Origin: Falsigemmobacter intermedius
Lineage (GTDB): Bacteria; Pseudomonadota; Alphaproteobacteria; Rhodobacterales; Rhodobacteraceae
Direction: 5' to 3'
Assembly (NCBI RefSeq): GCF_004054105.1
Contig: NZ_SBLC01000013.1
Span: 1 to 64,000 of the forward strand
DNA length: 64,000 nucleotides
Shown: positions 41,599 through 50,268 of the stretch, one piece after another
How positions within the stretch are numbered: the stretch's first letter is position 1
Layout of the letters: each line of letters begins with the position of its first letter
Made by a program: the position numbers and the translations under genes
The notes under the pieces: generated by a model
What the model saw: only the letters and a program-made list of their open reading frames with translations
What the model was told of the DNA's origin: nothing
The model's database searches: none

Positions 41599-42504
41599 AT
41601 GAAACTGACACGGCGGATTTTTCTGGGGGCGGCCTCTGCGGCGGCGCTTTTTCCGGTGCGAAGCTTTGCCGCGACGCAGATTGACTTTGGCGATGTGGCG
41701 ATCACCTCGGTTTCCGACGGCCATCTGAGCCTGCCGCCGGCCTTCGCCCTGACCGGGCTCTCGCCCGAAGAGATCGCGGATCTGAGCGCGCGGCATAATC
41801 TGCCCGCTGATCTGCACAAACCGCCCTGCAATCTGACGCTTCTGTGGCAGGGCGAGCGGCTGGTTCTTTTTGATGCCGGGGCGGGCCCGGATTTCATGGG
41901 CTCGGCGGGAAAGGTCAGTGCCTCGCTGGAGGCGATCGGGGTCAGCCCCGAGGAGATCACCGATCTCGTGATCACCCATGCCCATCCCGATCATATCTGG
42001 GGCCTGCTGGATGACTTTGATGAGCCTGTCTTTCCCAATGCCGCCCTTGCCATGGGCGCGCGCGAATTTGCCTATTGGACCGACCCCGGGACCGCCGCCA
42101 CCATCGGCGTAGAGCGGGAAAGCTTTGCCGCAGGAGCCATGCGCCGCCTGAAGCCTTTTGCCGACAGCATCCGGCTGCTGCAGGACGGCGAAGAGCTGAT
42201 GCCCGGTGTCAGCGCGCGTCTGACGGCGGGCCATACGCCTGGGCATATGTCTTATGAGATTGCCACCCCCGAGGGACGTCTTTGGGTGATCGGCGATGCC
42301 ATCGGCAACGGACATATCGCCCTGGAGCGTCCGGAGTTTGAAAGCAGCTCCGATCAGGATCCGCCGCTCGGCGCCAGGACCCGCAGTGCGCTTCTGAAGG
42401 CGCTTGCCGCCTCGGGCGATGCGGTGATCGGCTATCACCTGCCGGGCAGCGGTCTGGGCCGGATCCGGGCAGAGGGTGCGGCTTTCCGCTTTGAGGAGAT
42501 CTGA
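41599..42504 (+). CDS. soxG: SoxG-like periplasmic MBL-fold hydrolase
   Basis: A 301-residue MBL-fold protein with an exported N-terminus (TRRIFLGAASAAALFPVRSFAA). The metal motif THAHPDHIWG is intact near residue 129, and further ligands are in TAGHTPGHMSYE and VIGDAIGN. It follows soxF by 24 bases and precedes soxH by one base, as soxG does in Paracoccus. Its exact role is not established; it is not essential for thiosulfate oxidation in the model system. Confidence 0.85.
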   Translation: MKLTRRIFLGAASAAALFPVRSFAATQIDFGDVAITSVSDGHLSLPPAFALTGLSPEEIADLSARHNLPADLHKPPCNLTLLWQGERLVLFDAGAGPDFMGSAGKVSASLEAIGVSPEEITDLVITHAHPDHIWGLLDDFDEPVFPNAALAMGAREFAYWTDPGTAATIGVERESFAAGAMRRLKPFADSIRLLQDGEELMPGVSARLTAGHTPGHMSYEIATPEGRLWVIGDAIGNGHIALERPEFESSSDQDPPLGARTRSALLKALAASGDAVIGYHLPGSGLGRIRAEGAAFRFEEI

Positions 42505-42505
42505 G

Positions 42506-43456
42506 ATGCGTGCCCTGCTGATCGCCCTCGCCGCCCTGGCCCCGGGACTCGTCGCTGCCTCTGAGGATATCCCGGATCAATATCCGCAATCGGTGCTCTA
42601 TTCCAAACCGGTTGAGGTGATCCCCCATGTCTTCTCCGCCATCGGGGCCACGGCGCCGCCGACCTATGAGAACGCCGGCCATAACAACAACCTGTCCTTC
42701 ATTCTGACCGGCGACGGCGTGGTGGTGGTCAATTCCGGTGCCTCTTGGGCGCTGGCGGAGGCGCTGCATGCCGAAATTCAGGCCGTCACCGACCAGCCGG
42801 TGAAGCTGGTCATCAATGAAAACGGGCAGGGCCATGCCATGCTCGGGAACGGCTACTGGGCGGCCCAGGGCGTGCCGATCCTTGCCCATAAAGCCGCAGC
42901 CGCAAATTTCGCAGACGGGGCGCCCCAGGATCTCGCCTCACTGAAAACCTATGCCCGTGAGCGCAGCGACGGCACGACCATCACCCCGCCGAGCGAGACC
43001 TTTGAGGAGAGCCGGATCATTGAGATGGGCGATCTGCGCATCGAGGTGCTGAACCTTGGCCCCTCGCACAGCCCCGGCGACACCCAGGTCTGGATCCCGC
43101 AGTGGTCGCTGCTGATCGCGGGCGATATTGCCTTTCATGAGCGCATGTTGCCGATTTTTGACGACACCTGCACGCGCTGCTGGATTGAGACCTGGGACGA
43201 AAAGCTGGTCCCGCTCGCGCCGGCCTATGTCATCCCGGGGCATGGCCATCCGACCAATCTGGCGCAGGTGCAGCGCTATACCCGCGACTATCTCATTGAT
43301 CTGCGCGAAAAGATTGCGGCGCATCTGGAAGAGGGCGGGGATCTCGCCGGGGCTTTCCACGTCGATCAGTCCCGCTGGAAGGGGCTCGACACCTTTGAGG
43401 AGCTGGCCACAAAGAACGCCGGGCGCGTCTTTGCGGAAATGGAATTTGAAGACTGA
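42506..43456 (+). CDS. soxH: SoxH-like periplasmic MBL-fold protein with altered metal motif
   Basis: A 316-residue protein with a Sec signal (ALLIALAALAPGLVAASE). The fold is recognisable from NNNLSFILTGDGVVVVNSGAS, LNLGPSHSPGDTQVWIP, LLIAGDIAFHERM and VIPGHGHP, which supply the later metal ligands. Where the HxHxDH motif should be it reads VINENGQGHAMLGNGY, so most of the first ligand set is missing. It may bind one metal or be non-hydrolytic. The start overlaps nothing but lies one base after the soxG stop. Confidence 0.85.
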   Translation: MRALLIALAALAPGLVAASEDIPDQYPQSVLYSKPVEVIPHVFSAIGATAPPTYENAGHNNNLSFILTGDGVVVVNSGASWALAEALHAEIQAVTDQPVKLVINENGQGHAMLGNGYWAAQGVPILAHKAAAANFADGAPQDLASLKTYARERSDGTTITPPSETFEESRIIEMGDLRIEVLNLGPSHSPGDTQVWIPQWSLLIAGDIAFHERMLPIFDDTCTRCWIETWDEKLVPLAPAYVIPGHGHPTNLAQVQRYTRDYLIDLREKIAAHLEEGGDLAGAFHVDQSRWKGLDTFEELATKNAGRVFAEMEFED

Positions 43457-43462
43457 GACTGA

Positions 43463-43480
43463 CCCGCTGCCTTCAGCGGG
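43463..43480. terminator. Perfect 7-bp stem-loop after soxH
   Basis: CCCGCTG pairs with CAGCGGG over a CCTT loop, six bases after the soxH stop and nine bases before the first start of the small downstream gene. No T run follows. It could be a weak terminator of the sox operon or a structure controlling translation of the small gene. Confidence 0.45.
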
Positions 43481-43488
43481 ACTGAGTG

Positions 43489-43842
43489 ATGAAGGAGCAT
43501 GTGAAGCCCATGGAAAACGCCTATGAAATCTGCATTCGTGAGACGCGCTATCCAAGCCTGACGGCGGCGGCGGCCCATCTGGGGATCAGCCGCAAAACGC
43601 TGCAGCGCCGCAGCCGCAACGGCACCATCGAGCTGGCGGGTCTTGTGCGGGCCGGTCACGCCCGCCGCGTCTGGGTGGACGGGGTCGAATATGGTCAGAT
43701 CAAAACCGCCGCCTATGCGGCGGGCGGCTCTGAGACCGGCCTGCGCACCGCGCTGTGGCGTCACGGGCCGGAGTTTTACTGGCGGGGTCACCACATCCGC
43801 GCCGAAGAAAGCCGTGGCAGCATCCGCATGACCCTGCGCTGA
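43489..43842 (+). CDS. Small HTH-like protein of unknown function downstream of sox
   Basis: About 117 residues; I do not recognise the family. Residues 20-45 (SLTAAAAHLGISRKTLQRRSRNGTIE) look like a helix-turn-helix, and the segment QIKTAAYAAGGSETGLRTALWRHGPEFYWRG looks like a second, similar helical unit. The protein is basic with no signal or membrane segment, which fits nucleic-acid binding. The start is uncertain: 43489 is the first ATG, while 43510 has AAGGAG 12 bases upstream. It is 32 bases after soxH and ahead of chrA on the same strand, so it may be co-transcribed with sox. Confidence 0.6.
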   Translation: MKEHVKPMENAYEICIRETRYPSLTAAAAHLGISRKTLQRRSRNGTIELAGLVRAGHARRVWVDGVEYGQIKTAAYAAGGSETGLRTALWRHGPEFYWRGHHIRAEESRGSIRMTLR

Positions 43843-43933
43843 GCCCTGTTACCGCGATGTGATCTTTGCGATAGAGGCTCTGTCAACACGGACTGCCCGA
43901 GAAGGGCGGTTCGCGCAGAGGAAAGGAGCCGCC

Positions 43934-45142
43934 GTGTCCGGGGATCATCTGAGCAGGCCCTCATCGCCCCGCGGCCATTGGGCCGAGGTTTTCCTGGTCT
44001 TTTTGCGCCTTGGCGTCACGAGTTTCGGCGGGCCCGTCGCCCATCTGGGCTATTTCCGCGAGGAATTTGTCACCCGCAGAAACTGGCTCAGCGATGCGGC
44101 CTATGCCGATCTGGTGGCGCTTTGTCAGTTTCTGCCGGGTCCCGCATCCAGCCAGACCGGCTTTGCCATCGGCCTGATGCGCGCAGGCTGGGGCGGCGCG
44201 CTGGCGGCTTTTCTGGCCTTCACGCTGCCCTCCGCCCTGGCGCTGGTGCTTTGTGCGCTGCTGGCAGTGAACCTGGAGGGCGGGGTCGCCGCCGGGATCC
44301 TGCACGGGCTGAAGCTGACGGCGGTGGCGGTGGTGGCTCAGGCGCTCTGGGGGATGTACCGCAGCCTGTGCCCTGACCGCATCCGCAGCGCCATCGCGAT
44401 TGCTGCCATCGTCGCCCTTGCGGTCCTGCCGCTTTCCTTCGGGATGTTCGGGGCGATCCTTGTGGGGGGCCTGCTCGGGGCAGTGTTTACAACCGCCCCG
44501 GCTGAGGGAGAGCGGGCCGCCGCGCTGCGCCTGCCGCTCTCGCGCGGGGTGGCGCTCAGTTGCCTGCTGGCGGTTCCGGTTCTGCTGCTTGCCCTGCCGG
44601 CACTCGCCGGGCAGCACCCTCTGCTCGCGCTCTTTGACAGCTTCTTCCGCGCCGGAGCGCTGGTTTTCGGGGGCGGTCATGTGGTTTTGCCACTGCTGGA
44701 AACCGAAATGGTAGCCTCCGGCCAGGTCAGCGAGCCGCTTTTTCTGACGGGCTATGCTCTGGCCCAGGCGGTTCCGGGGCCGCTCTTCACCTTTGCCGCC
44801 TGGCTCGGCGCGGTCAGCGCGGCGGGTCTGCCCGGCGCGGGGGTGGCGCTGATTGCCATCTTCCTGCCCGGTTTTCTGCTGCTTCTGGGGGTTCTGCCCT
44901 TCTGGATGGGGATTCAAAACCATCCCGGCCTGCGCCGCGCCATGCAGGGGATCAATGCTGCCGTCGTCGGCATTCTGGCCGCCACCTTTTATACGCCGGT
45001 GCTGAGCGGCACCCTCGCCACACTCACCGATCTGGCCATCGCGCTGGCCCTGCTGTCGGCGCTGATGCAGTGGCGCCTTCCTGCCTGGGCCATCGTCGTC
45101 CTGGGGGCGCTGAGCGGGGCTGTGCTGTCGATGGCGGCCTGA
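43934..45142 (+). CDS. chrA: Chromate transporter family protein ChrA
   Basis: A 402-residue CHR-family membrane protein made of two homologous halves. The first half has FLRLGVTSFGGPVAHLGYFREEF and LCQFLPGPASSQTGFAIG, and the second FFRAGALVFGGGHVVLPLLETE and GYALAQAVPGPLFTFAAWLGA. I use the GTG at 43934 because AAAGGAG lies five bases upstream; the ATG at 43859 adds 25 unlikely residues. CHR proteins export chromate, a sulfate analogue, which may explain the position next to sulfur genes. Confidence 0.88.
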   Translation: MSGDHLSRPSSPRGHWAEVFLVFLRLGVTSFGGPVAHLGYFREEFVTRRNWLSDAAYADLVALCQFLPGPASSQTGFAIGLMRAGWGGALAAFLAFTLPSALALVLCALLAVNLEGGVAAGILHGLKLTAVAVVAQALWGMYRSLCPDRIRSAIAIAAIVALAVLPLSFGMFGAILVGGLLGAVFTTAPAEGERAAALRLPLSRGVALSCLLAVPVLLLALPALAGQHPLLALFDSFFRAGALVFGGGHVVLPLLETEMVASGQVSEPLFLTGYALAQAVPGPLFTFAAWLGAVSAAGLPGAGVALIAIFLPGFLLLLGVLPFWMGIQNHPGLRRAMQGINAAVVGILAATFYTPVLSGTLATLTDLAIALALLSALMQWRLPAWAIVVLGALSGAVLSMAA

Positions 45143-45143
45143 C

Positions 45144-45174
45144 GGGCCTTCAGCCCTCATCTTTTTTGAGGCCC
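45144..45174 (+). terminator. Possible terminator after chrA
   Basis: GGGCCTTCA can pair with TGAGGCCC around a T-rich loop, or a shorter GGGC-CTTCA-GCCC stem can precede TCATCTTTTTT. Either way a hairpin and T run sit directly after the chrA stop. The competing structures make the call weak. The rest of the gap to 45412 shows nothing I can name. Confidence 0.35.
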
Positions 45175-45412
45175 AAAGACCATCCCCGGATGCCACGGGG
45201 TCAGACCCCGACCCCAAAGAGCGCACCGGCGACCGCCGTGACTGCCCCTGAAGTCGGCACGCAGGCCCCGGGCCGCATCACCCCCGGACCTGCGGTCCCC
45301 GGAAGCGGCCTTTGGCTTCTCCCGACCGGCACGCCCGCTTATGCGGAAGGGAGCACCCTGTCGCTCAGGCGGAAGGATGCTCCGGCGGCCCTGAGGTCAG
45401 TGCCGCGGCGGG

Positions 45413-46393
45413 TTACTCCCTGATGCGCAGGTTGTTCTTCTCAATGATCGCGCCCCAGGTTTCCCGGTCGGTCTGCATCTGCGCGGCCAGAACCTCGGGG
45501 CCACCGGCTTTGGGGTATTGGCCACTGTTGGACAAAAGCTCAAGGAAGTCCGGGCTGTTAACGGTCTTCACAATCGCTGCGGCATAGGCCTGTTTCAGAT
45601 CCTCCGGCAGGCCCGCCGGTGCGTGGATCGCCGTCCAGTAAGAGATTTCCAGGTTGCTGTGCCCAAGCTCGCCGACCGTCGGAATATCAGGCCATTTCGG
45701 ATCGCGCGCGCTGCCGGTGAGGGCCAGGATCTTCACCGTTCCCGCTTTGGCATATTCCGTCAGCGACATCGGGCTGACAAAAGAGACCTCGAGCTGGCCG
45801 CCCAGAAGATCCACCAGCGATGAGGGGTTATTTTTATAGGCCACCGGCACCATCTCAACACCGAAATGCTGGCTGAAGATGCGGCCGTAAAGATCCATCA
45901 CCGACCCCGGTCCCTGGGTGCCGTAGCGCAGCGGGCGTCCGGTCTTTCGGGCATGCGCAATCAGCTCTTCGAGCGAACTGACACCAAGCGCTGTCGGGAC
46001 CGAGATGGTCAGAACGCCGTCAAACATCATCGCCACCGGATCGAAGCTCTCTGCCGTGAAAGGCAGATTGTCGCGCAGCATGGTGTTCAGCGACAGCGGG
46101 CCCGTCCCGGTCAGAAAGAGCGTCGTGCCATCATTCTTTGCACGCGCCACATGGGTCGCGGCCAGAATGCCATTTGCACCGGGCTTGTTTTCGACCAGAA
46201 CGGTGCGTCCGATCTCGCGGCTCAGGCCATCGGCGATTTTGCGACCAAAAGCGTCATTAATTCCCCCCGCTGCATAGGGCACGATGATCGTGATCGGGCC
46301 GTCAGAGGCCAGTGCGGGCAGCCCCTGCGTCATTGCAAAAGACGCCCCCGCCAGCAAAGACAGCGTAAGGCGGCGGGACAAGTATCGTGTCAT
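45413..46393 (-). CDS. Bug/TctC-family tripartite transporter binding protein
   Basis: A 326-residue periplasmic binding protein with a Sec signal (cleavage near ALASD). The Bug-family signatures are ITIIVPYAAGGINDAFGRKIADGLS near residue 33, NKPGANGILAATHVARAKNDG near 65 and LRYGTQGPGSVMDLYGRIF near 155. Partner membrane genes (tctA, tctB) are absent, which is common for this expanded family. Its ligand, probably a carboxylate, is unknown. The promoter lies in the 185-base gap upstream, after the neighbouring oxidoreductase. Confidence 0.87.
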   Translation of the reverse strand: MTRYLSRRLTLSLLAGASFAMTQGLPALASDGPITIIVPYAAGGINDAFGRKIADGLSREIGRTVLVENKPGANGILAATHVARAKNDGTTLFLTGTGPLSLNTMLRDNLPFTAESFDPVAMMFDGVLTISVPTALGVSSLEELIAHARKTGRPLRYGTQGPGSVMDLYGRIFSQHFGVEMVPVAYKNNPSSLVDLLGGQLEVSFVSPMSLTEYAKAGTVKILALTGSARDPKWPDIPTVGELGHSNLEISYWTAIHAPAGLPEDLKQAYAAAIVKTVNSPDFLELLSNSGQYPKAGGPEVLAAQMQTDRETWGAIIEKNNLRIRE

Positions 46394-46540
46394 TTCGGTT
46401 CCTCCCTGAAGTGTCGGCCCGGCGGTCCGCGATGGCGCGCGGCCTCCTCCCCCGGGCCTGTCAGAGTGCAGAAGTATCCGCCGCTTCGGGCCGGAGAAAA
46501 ATCTGAACTCTTTGCGATTTCCGCAATTCTGTATTTCACA

Positions 46541-46571
46541 AAACAGCCGGCCGCCCCGCCGGGGCCGCCGG
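46541..46571 (-). terminator. Rho-independent terminator of the LLM oxidoreductase gene
   Basis: Read on the minus strand, an 11-position stem with one mismatch (CCGGCGGCCCC with GGGGCGGCCGG, 3-base loop) is followed by CTGTTTTGTG. It starts 8 bases after the stop at 46579. Confidence 0.7.
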
Positions 46572-46578
46572 CAGCGGC

Positions 46579-47643
46579 TCAGGCGGCGGCTTTTGCGCCG
46601 AGGGCCTTGCGAACTTCCGGGATGATCCGCTCACCCCAGCGTTCGATCTGGCGCAGCATCGTCGTCTGGTCGAAATCGCCCAGCTGGGTCTGAAGTGCGA
46701 TGTGGCGGGGTTTAAGAATTTCAATCTCTGCCAGCAGCTTATCGACCACTTCATTGACGCAGCCGACCGGAAGGGCGGCGCGGAGCTCTTCAATGTCGGG
46801 GTCGACCGTCATGGGGACCTCCTTCATCATATAGCCGTCATCCGTCAGCTGGCGGCGCTGTTTGAGACTTTCCGAGATGCGGCGCTGATAGCGGGCACAG
46901 TCGAGATAGTGGTCGATCTCAGCCTTATTGTCCGAGACATAGCCGCAGCGCAGGAACCCGATCTTGCCCGTCATATCGTCGAGGGTCTGACCGTCGTCCT
47001 GCGCGATCCCTTCAAGCTTCAGGCGCAGATCCCGGATCGCCTCATTGCCCTTCAGAAGCGCGGTGACAAAGAGGTTATGCCCGTCGCGCATCGCGCGCTG
47101 CAGCGTTTTGGGATTGTTTGAGGTCACCCACATCGGCACGCCGGGCTTTTGCACCGTATCGACCGCGATCGAGGTCGGCATCATCTGAATGTATTTGCCC
47201 TGATACTCGAAGTTTTTGCCCTGCAGCCCGATGTCGATCACATCGAGAAACTCGTTATAGACATGCCAGGAGTCATCGACCGTGGTGCCGAAGCGCTCAA
47301 ATTCAAACTGCTGATAGCCGGAGCCGACCCCCAGTTCCAGGCGGCCGTCAGAGACCGTATCGGCAAAGCCCACTTCCGCCAGAAAACGTGCGGGCTGATA
47401 AAGCGGCAGAATGCAGACCGCCGTGCCAAGACGGATCGTCCTGGTGCGTCCCGCCGCATGGGCCACGGCCATCAGCGGCGAGGGCGTCAGCGAGTACTTG
47501 TTGAAGTGATGCTCGGCAAACCAGGCGGTGTTAAATCCCGCCGCCTCAGCCGTAACCGTCTGCTCCATGGCATTGTGGATGACCTCGGCAGAGCTTTGCT
47601 TATAGCTGCGGCGCTGCGCGAGAATAAAGACTCCGAACTTCAT
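46579..47643 (-). CDS. LLM-class flavin-dependent oxidoreductase (luciferase-like)
   Basis: A 354-residue bacterial luciferase-like monooxygenase. The N-terminus MKFGVFILAQRRSYKQSSAEV, the AEHHFNKYSLTPSPLMAVAHAAGRT strand and the LELGVGSGYQQFEFERFG region match the family. It uses reduced flavin and oxygen on an unknown substrate. It is divergent from the LysR at 47743, which is its likely regulator, and the Bug protein gene follows on the same strand behind a terminator. Confidence 0.87.
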   Translation of the reverse strand: MKFGVFILAQRRSYKQSSAEVIHNAMEQTVTAEAAGFNTAWFAEHHFNKYSLTPSPLMAVAHAAGRTRTIRLGTAVCILPLYQPARFLAEVGFADTVSDGRLELGVGSGYQQFEFERFGTTVDDSWHVYNEFLDVIDIGLQGKNFEYQGKYIQMMPTSIAVDTVQKPGVPMWVTSNNPKTLQRAMRDGHNLFVTALLKGNEAIRDLRLKLEGIAQDDGQTLDDMTGKIGFLRCGYVSDNKAEIDHYLDCARYQRRISESLKQRRQLTDDGYMMKEVPMTVDPDIEELRAALPVGCVNEVVDKLLAEIEILKPRHIALQTQLGDFDQTTMLRQIERWGERIIPEVRKALGAKAAA

Positions 47644-47742
47644 CCCTGACCTCTCCTCATATGGCGTCCCGCTGTTCTAGCTGTTAGCCTGAGGCCCTGA
47701 TAATTGTAGAATTTCTCCCAGAGTAATGCGGGAATTGCTGAA

Positions 47743-48687
47743 ATGTCCGATCGTGTCCGAGCCCTTGAGCTGCTGGTCTCCTTAAAGAGAACCGGAAGCT
47801 TCAGCGCGACGGCTCAGATGTTCCGGCTGTCCTCGACTTCCGTTTCGCGCTCCATCTCCATGCTGGAAGAGCGGGTTGGCCAAAGCCTTCTGACCCGCTC
47901 GACGCGGAATGTGCGGCTGACTGAGGCCGGAGAGGAATATGCCCGCCGCGCGGTGGAGATCCTGGCCAGTCTCGAAGAGCTTGATCAGTCGATGTCGGTT
48001 CTGAGCACGGTTCCGGCGGGTCTGCTGCGTATTCATTCGCGGTCGATGTTTGGCATCGGCGTGCTGACCCGGCTGCTGCCGGCCTTTGCTGAGGCCTATC
48101 CCGATATCACCGTCGAGCTGATCCTTGGCGAAGAGCCTGCCGATCTGCGGCGCGAAAAGATCGATATCGATTTTCGCCTCAGCGAGCCGGACGAGCCGGG
48201 GGTGCGGCGGCGCCGGATCTATTCCTCCGAACGCTGGCTCGTCGCCTCGCCGGAATATATCGCCCGAAGCGGATTGCCCCTGAGCATCGCCGATCTCGAG
48301 CGCCATAACTGCATGGCTTACCTCTCGACGACCACCACGGCGCAATGGTGGGTGACCCACGCCGATGGCAGCAAAGAGCGGGTGCCGTTTCAGCCGCGCT
48401 TTCTGTCGAACCACGGAGCGGTGCTTCTGGAACTGGCGCGGCGCGGGGGCGGGGCGGCGGTTCTGGACGATTATCTGGTGCGCCGCGATATCGAACAGGG
48501 GCGTCTGGTCCGGCTTTTGCCTGAGATCTCAATCAGCAGCTCGGCGCGTCCAGGAGGGCTTTATGTGGCGATCCTCGACAGCATGGTCATTCCCGCAAAG
48601 ATCCGGGTGTTTCTGGATTTTCTGACCGCGCGGCTGGCGGGCGGGCAGAAACGCTTTCAGGTCGAGAACACCTGGGAGCGGAGTTGA
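47743..48687 (+). CDS. LysR-type transcriptional regulator
   Basis: A 314-residue regulator. The HTH is RALELLVSLKRTGSFSATAQMFRLSSTSVSRSISMLEERVGQSLLTRSTRNVRLTEAG-like, presented in the first 65 residues, and a LysR effector domain follows (ELILGEEPADLRREKIDIDFRL). It belongs to the CrgA/AaeR-like subgroup. The gene is divergent from the LLM oxidoreductase with a 99-base AT-richer gap that should hold shared operators. Confidence 0.87.
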   Translation: MSDRVRALELLVSLKRTGSFSATAQMFRLSSTSVSRSISMLEERVGQSLLTRSTRNVRLTEAGEEYARRAVEILASLEELDQSMSVLSTVPAGLLRIHSRSMFGIGVLTRLLPAFAEAYPDITVELILGEEPADLRREKIDIDFRLSEPDEPGVRRRRIYSSERWLVASPEYIARSGLPLSIADLERHNCMAYLSTTTTAQWWVTHADGSKERVPFQPRFLSNHGAVLLELARRGGGAAVLDDYLVRRDIEQGRLVRLLPEISISSSARPGGLYVAILDSMVIPAKIRVFLDFLTARLAGGQKRFQVENTWERS

Positions 48688-48693
48688 GATCAG

Positions 48694-48717
48694 AAAACGG
48701 CCCGCCCCGGGCGGGCC
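48694..48717 (-). terminator. Terminator between the LysR and tautomerase-like genes
   Basis: GGCCCGCC pairs with GGCGGGCC over a 3-base loop. On the minus strand GTTTTCTG follows, so it mainly serves the tautomerase-like gene at 48724; it also lies just after the LysR stop. Confidence 0.7.
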
Positions 48718-48723
48718 TGTCGC

Positions 48724-49056
48724 TCATTTGCGAAACACAAAGGTCTCAGGCGCGCGCATCGAGGCGCCGACGAAGGGACTGATGCCGGTCAGGCTGCGGA
48801 TCGCCTCAAAGGTCGCATCGCAAATGAGGCCGGTCTTTTCCGGCGTCCTTCCCGATTTCTCCAGAAAGCTGATCTCAACGCTGATCGGACAGGTGTCAGG
48901 ATCGTTTTCGACGCGGATCACCGAGAGCTTGCAGACGCCCGCAGGGACATCAAAAGCCTCCATCGCTGCCGCCCTCATCATGGGCCAGGCCTGGTCGATC
49001 AAGACCCGGCTTTGATCCGCCTTGCTGTGGTCAAGATAGATCCGGAATGTCGGCAT
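48724..49056 (-). CDS. Small tautomerase-like protein
   Basis: A 110-residue protein beginning MPTFRIYLD. Proline 2 would be the N-terminal catalytic base of a tautomerase-superfamily enzyme after Met removal, and the length and beta-alpha-beta pattern resemble 5-carboxymethyl-2-hydroxymuconate isomerase or similar proteins. GAAGGGAG precedes the start. I cannot assign a substrate. It is a single gene, convergent with the LysR gene. Confidence 0.55.
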   Translation of the reverse strand: MPTFRIYLDHSKADQSRVLIDQAWPMMRAAAMEAFDVPAGVCKLSVIRVENDPDTCPISVEISFLEKSGRTPEKTGLICDATFEAIRSLTGISPFVGASMRAPETFVFRK

Positions 49057-49224
49057 GTGAAAACTCCCTTCTGTGGCGGGGCTCTGTGCCGCGCCGTCCC
49101 GGCGGGAGTGTAGGGAAAGAAGACCGGGCCCGCTTCTGCAATTCCCGTCGCAGAGAATGTCGTTTTTCGGGGCAATGCGGCGGAGAGGTCCCCGCCGCTC
49201 CTGAAAGGCGCGGCGGGGGTGGGG

Positions 49225-50268
49225 TCACAGAGCGGCGTTTTCCGCCTCTTTTCTGATCTGAATACCTGCGGGCAGCATGAGCCGCAGGATATCCGCAAGG
49301 GTGATGATCCCGCAAAGCTCGCCATCGCGGGTCACCACCGCGATCTGAACGCTGGCGGCGCGCAGACGGGCCAGAGCCTCATAGACCGGGGTATGGGCAT
49401 CGAGGCGGAAGGCCGGGCGGGCAACACCGGCTGCCTTAGTATCATCCGCCAGCATCAGCGTGTCGCGCACATGGATGAAGGACATCGCGCGGCCCCGTTC
49501 CGGCAGCATCAGGATGCGCATATGGCCCGACTGCCGCGCGGCCGCGCGCACCTCAGCCGCAGTGGCGAAGGAGCTGACCGCCGTGGGGCGGCTGCCTTTG
49601 GCCACCAGATCGCTGACCGGGATGCTGCTCAGATCGATGAAGGCCGAGAGCTGGCGCTGCATCCCGGGCTCCAGCGCGCCGACTTTGGCCGAATGCTCGA
49701 CAAGCTGGCGGATGGTGGCGATGTCCTGGCCGCCCACAGCCGCGCTTTCCACCGGCTCGACGCCGGAGGCGCGCACCAGGCTGTTGGCGATGGTGTTCAT
49801 CCAGCGCAGGAGCGGACGCAGCGGCCAGGCCAGGGTCTGCGCGATCACGCCGATCGTGCGGGCTGAGCGTTCGGGATGGGCGATGGCCCAGGACTTCGGG
49901 GCCATCTCGCCCACGACCAGATGCAGGAAGGTCACGATAAACAGCGACATGGCAAAAGAGGCGCTGCCCGCCAGCCACTGTGGCAGACCCGCCTGCAGCA
50001 GCGCCGGGCCGATCCAGCTGTCCACCGCCGGCTTGGTGATCGCGCCAAGCGCGAAGGTGCAGGCGGTGATGCCAAGCTGCGCCAGCGCCAGCATCAGCGT
50101 CAGATCGTTCATCCCCCTGAGCGCCGCACGCGCGGTCAGGCTTTCGGGGGCAAGCTCTTCCAGACGGTGACGCCTTGCGCCAAGAAGCGCAAATTCGATG
50201 ATGACGAACAGCGCACTCAGCGCGATCAGCGCCAGAGTGACCAGGATCACGACAAGCGGATCTTTCAT
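49225..50268 (-). CDS. CNNM/CorC-type membrane protein with CBS domains, short form
   Basis: A 347-residue protein with an N-terminal DUF21/CNNM membrane domain (three to four hydrophobic segments, LGITACTFALGAITKPAV, HLVVGEMAPKSWAIAHPE) and two CBS motifs (ATAAEVRAAARQSGHMRILM and HTPVYEALARLRAASVQIAVVTRDGELCGIITLADIL). It ends after the CBS pair, so the C-terminal CorC_HlyC domain of the upstream partner is missing. Its start overlaps that gene's stop by 4 bases. Members are linked to magnesium or cobalt homeostasis. Confidence 0.87.
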   Translation of the reverse strand: MKDPLVVILVTLALIALSALFVIIEFALLGARRHRLEELAPESLTARAALRGMNDLTLMLALAQLGITACTFALGAITKPAVDSWIGPALLQAGLPQWLAGSASFAMSLFIVTFLHLVVGEMAPKSWAIAHPERSARTIGVIAQTLAWPLRPLLRWMNTIANSLVRASGVEPVESAAVGGQDIATIRQLVEHSAKVGALEPGMQRQLSAFIDLSSIPVSDLVAKGSRPTAVSSFATAAEVRAAARQSGHMRILMLPERGRAMSFIHVRDTLMLADDTKAAGVARPAFRLDAHTPVYEALARLRAASVQIAVVTRDGELCGIITLADILRLMLPAGIQIRKEAENAAL

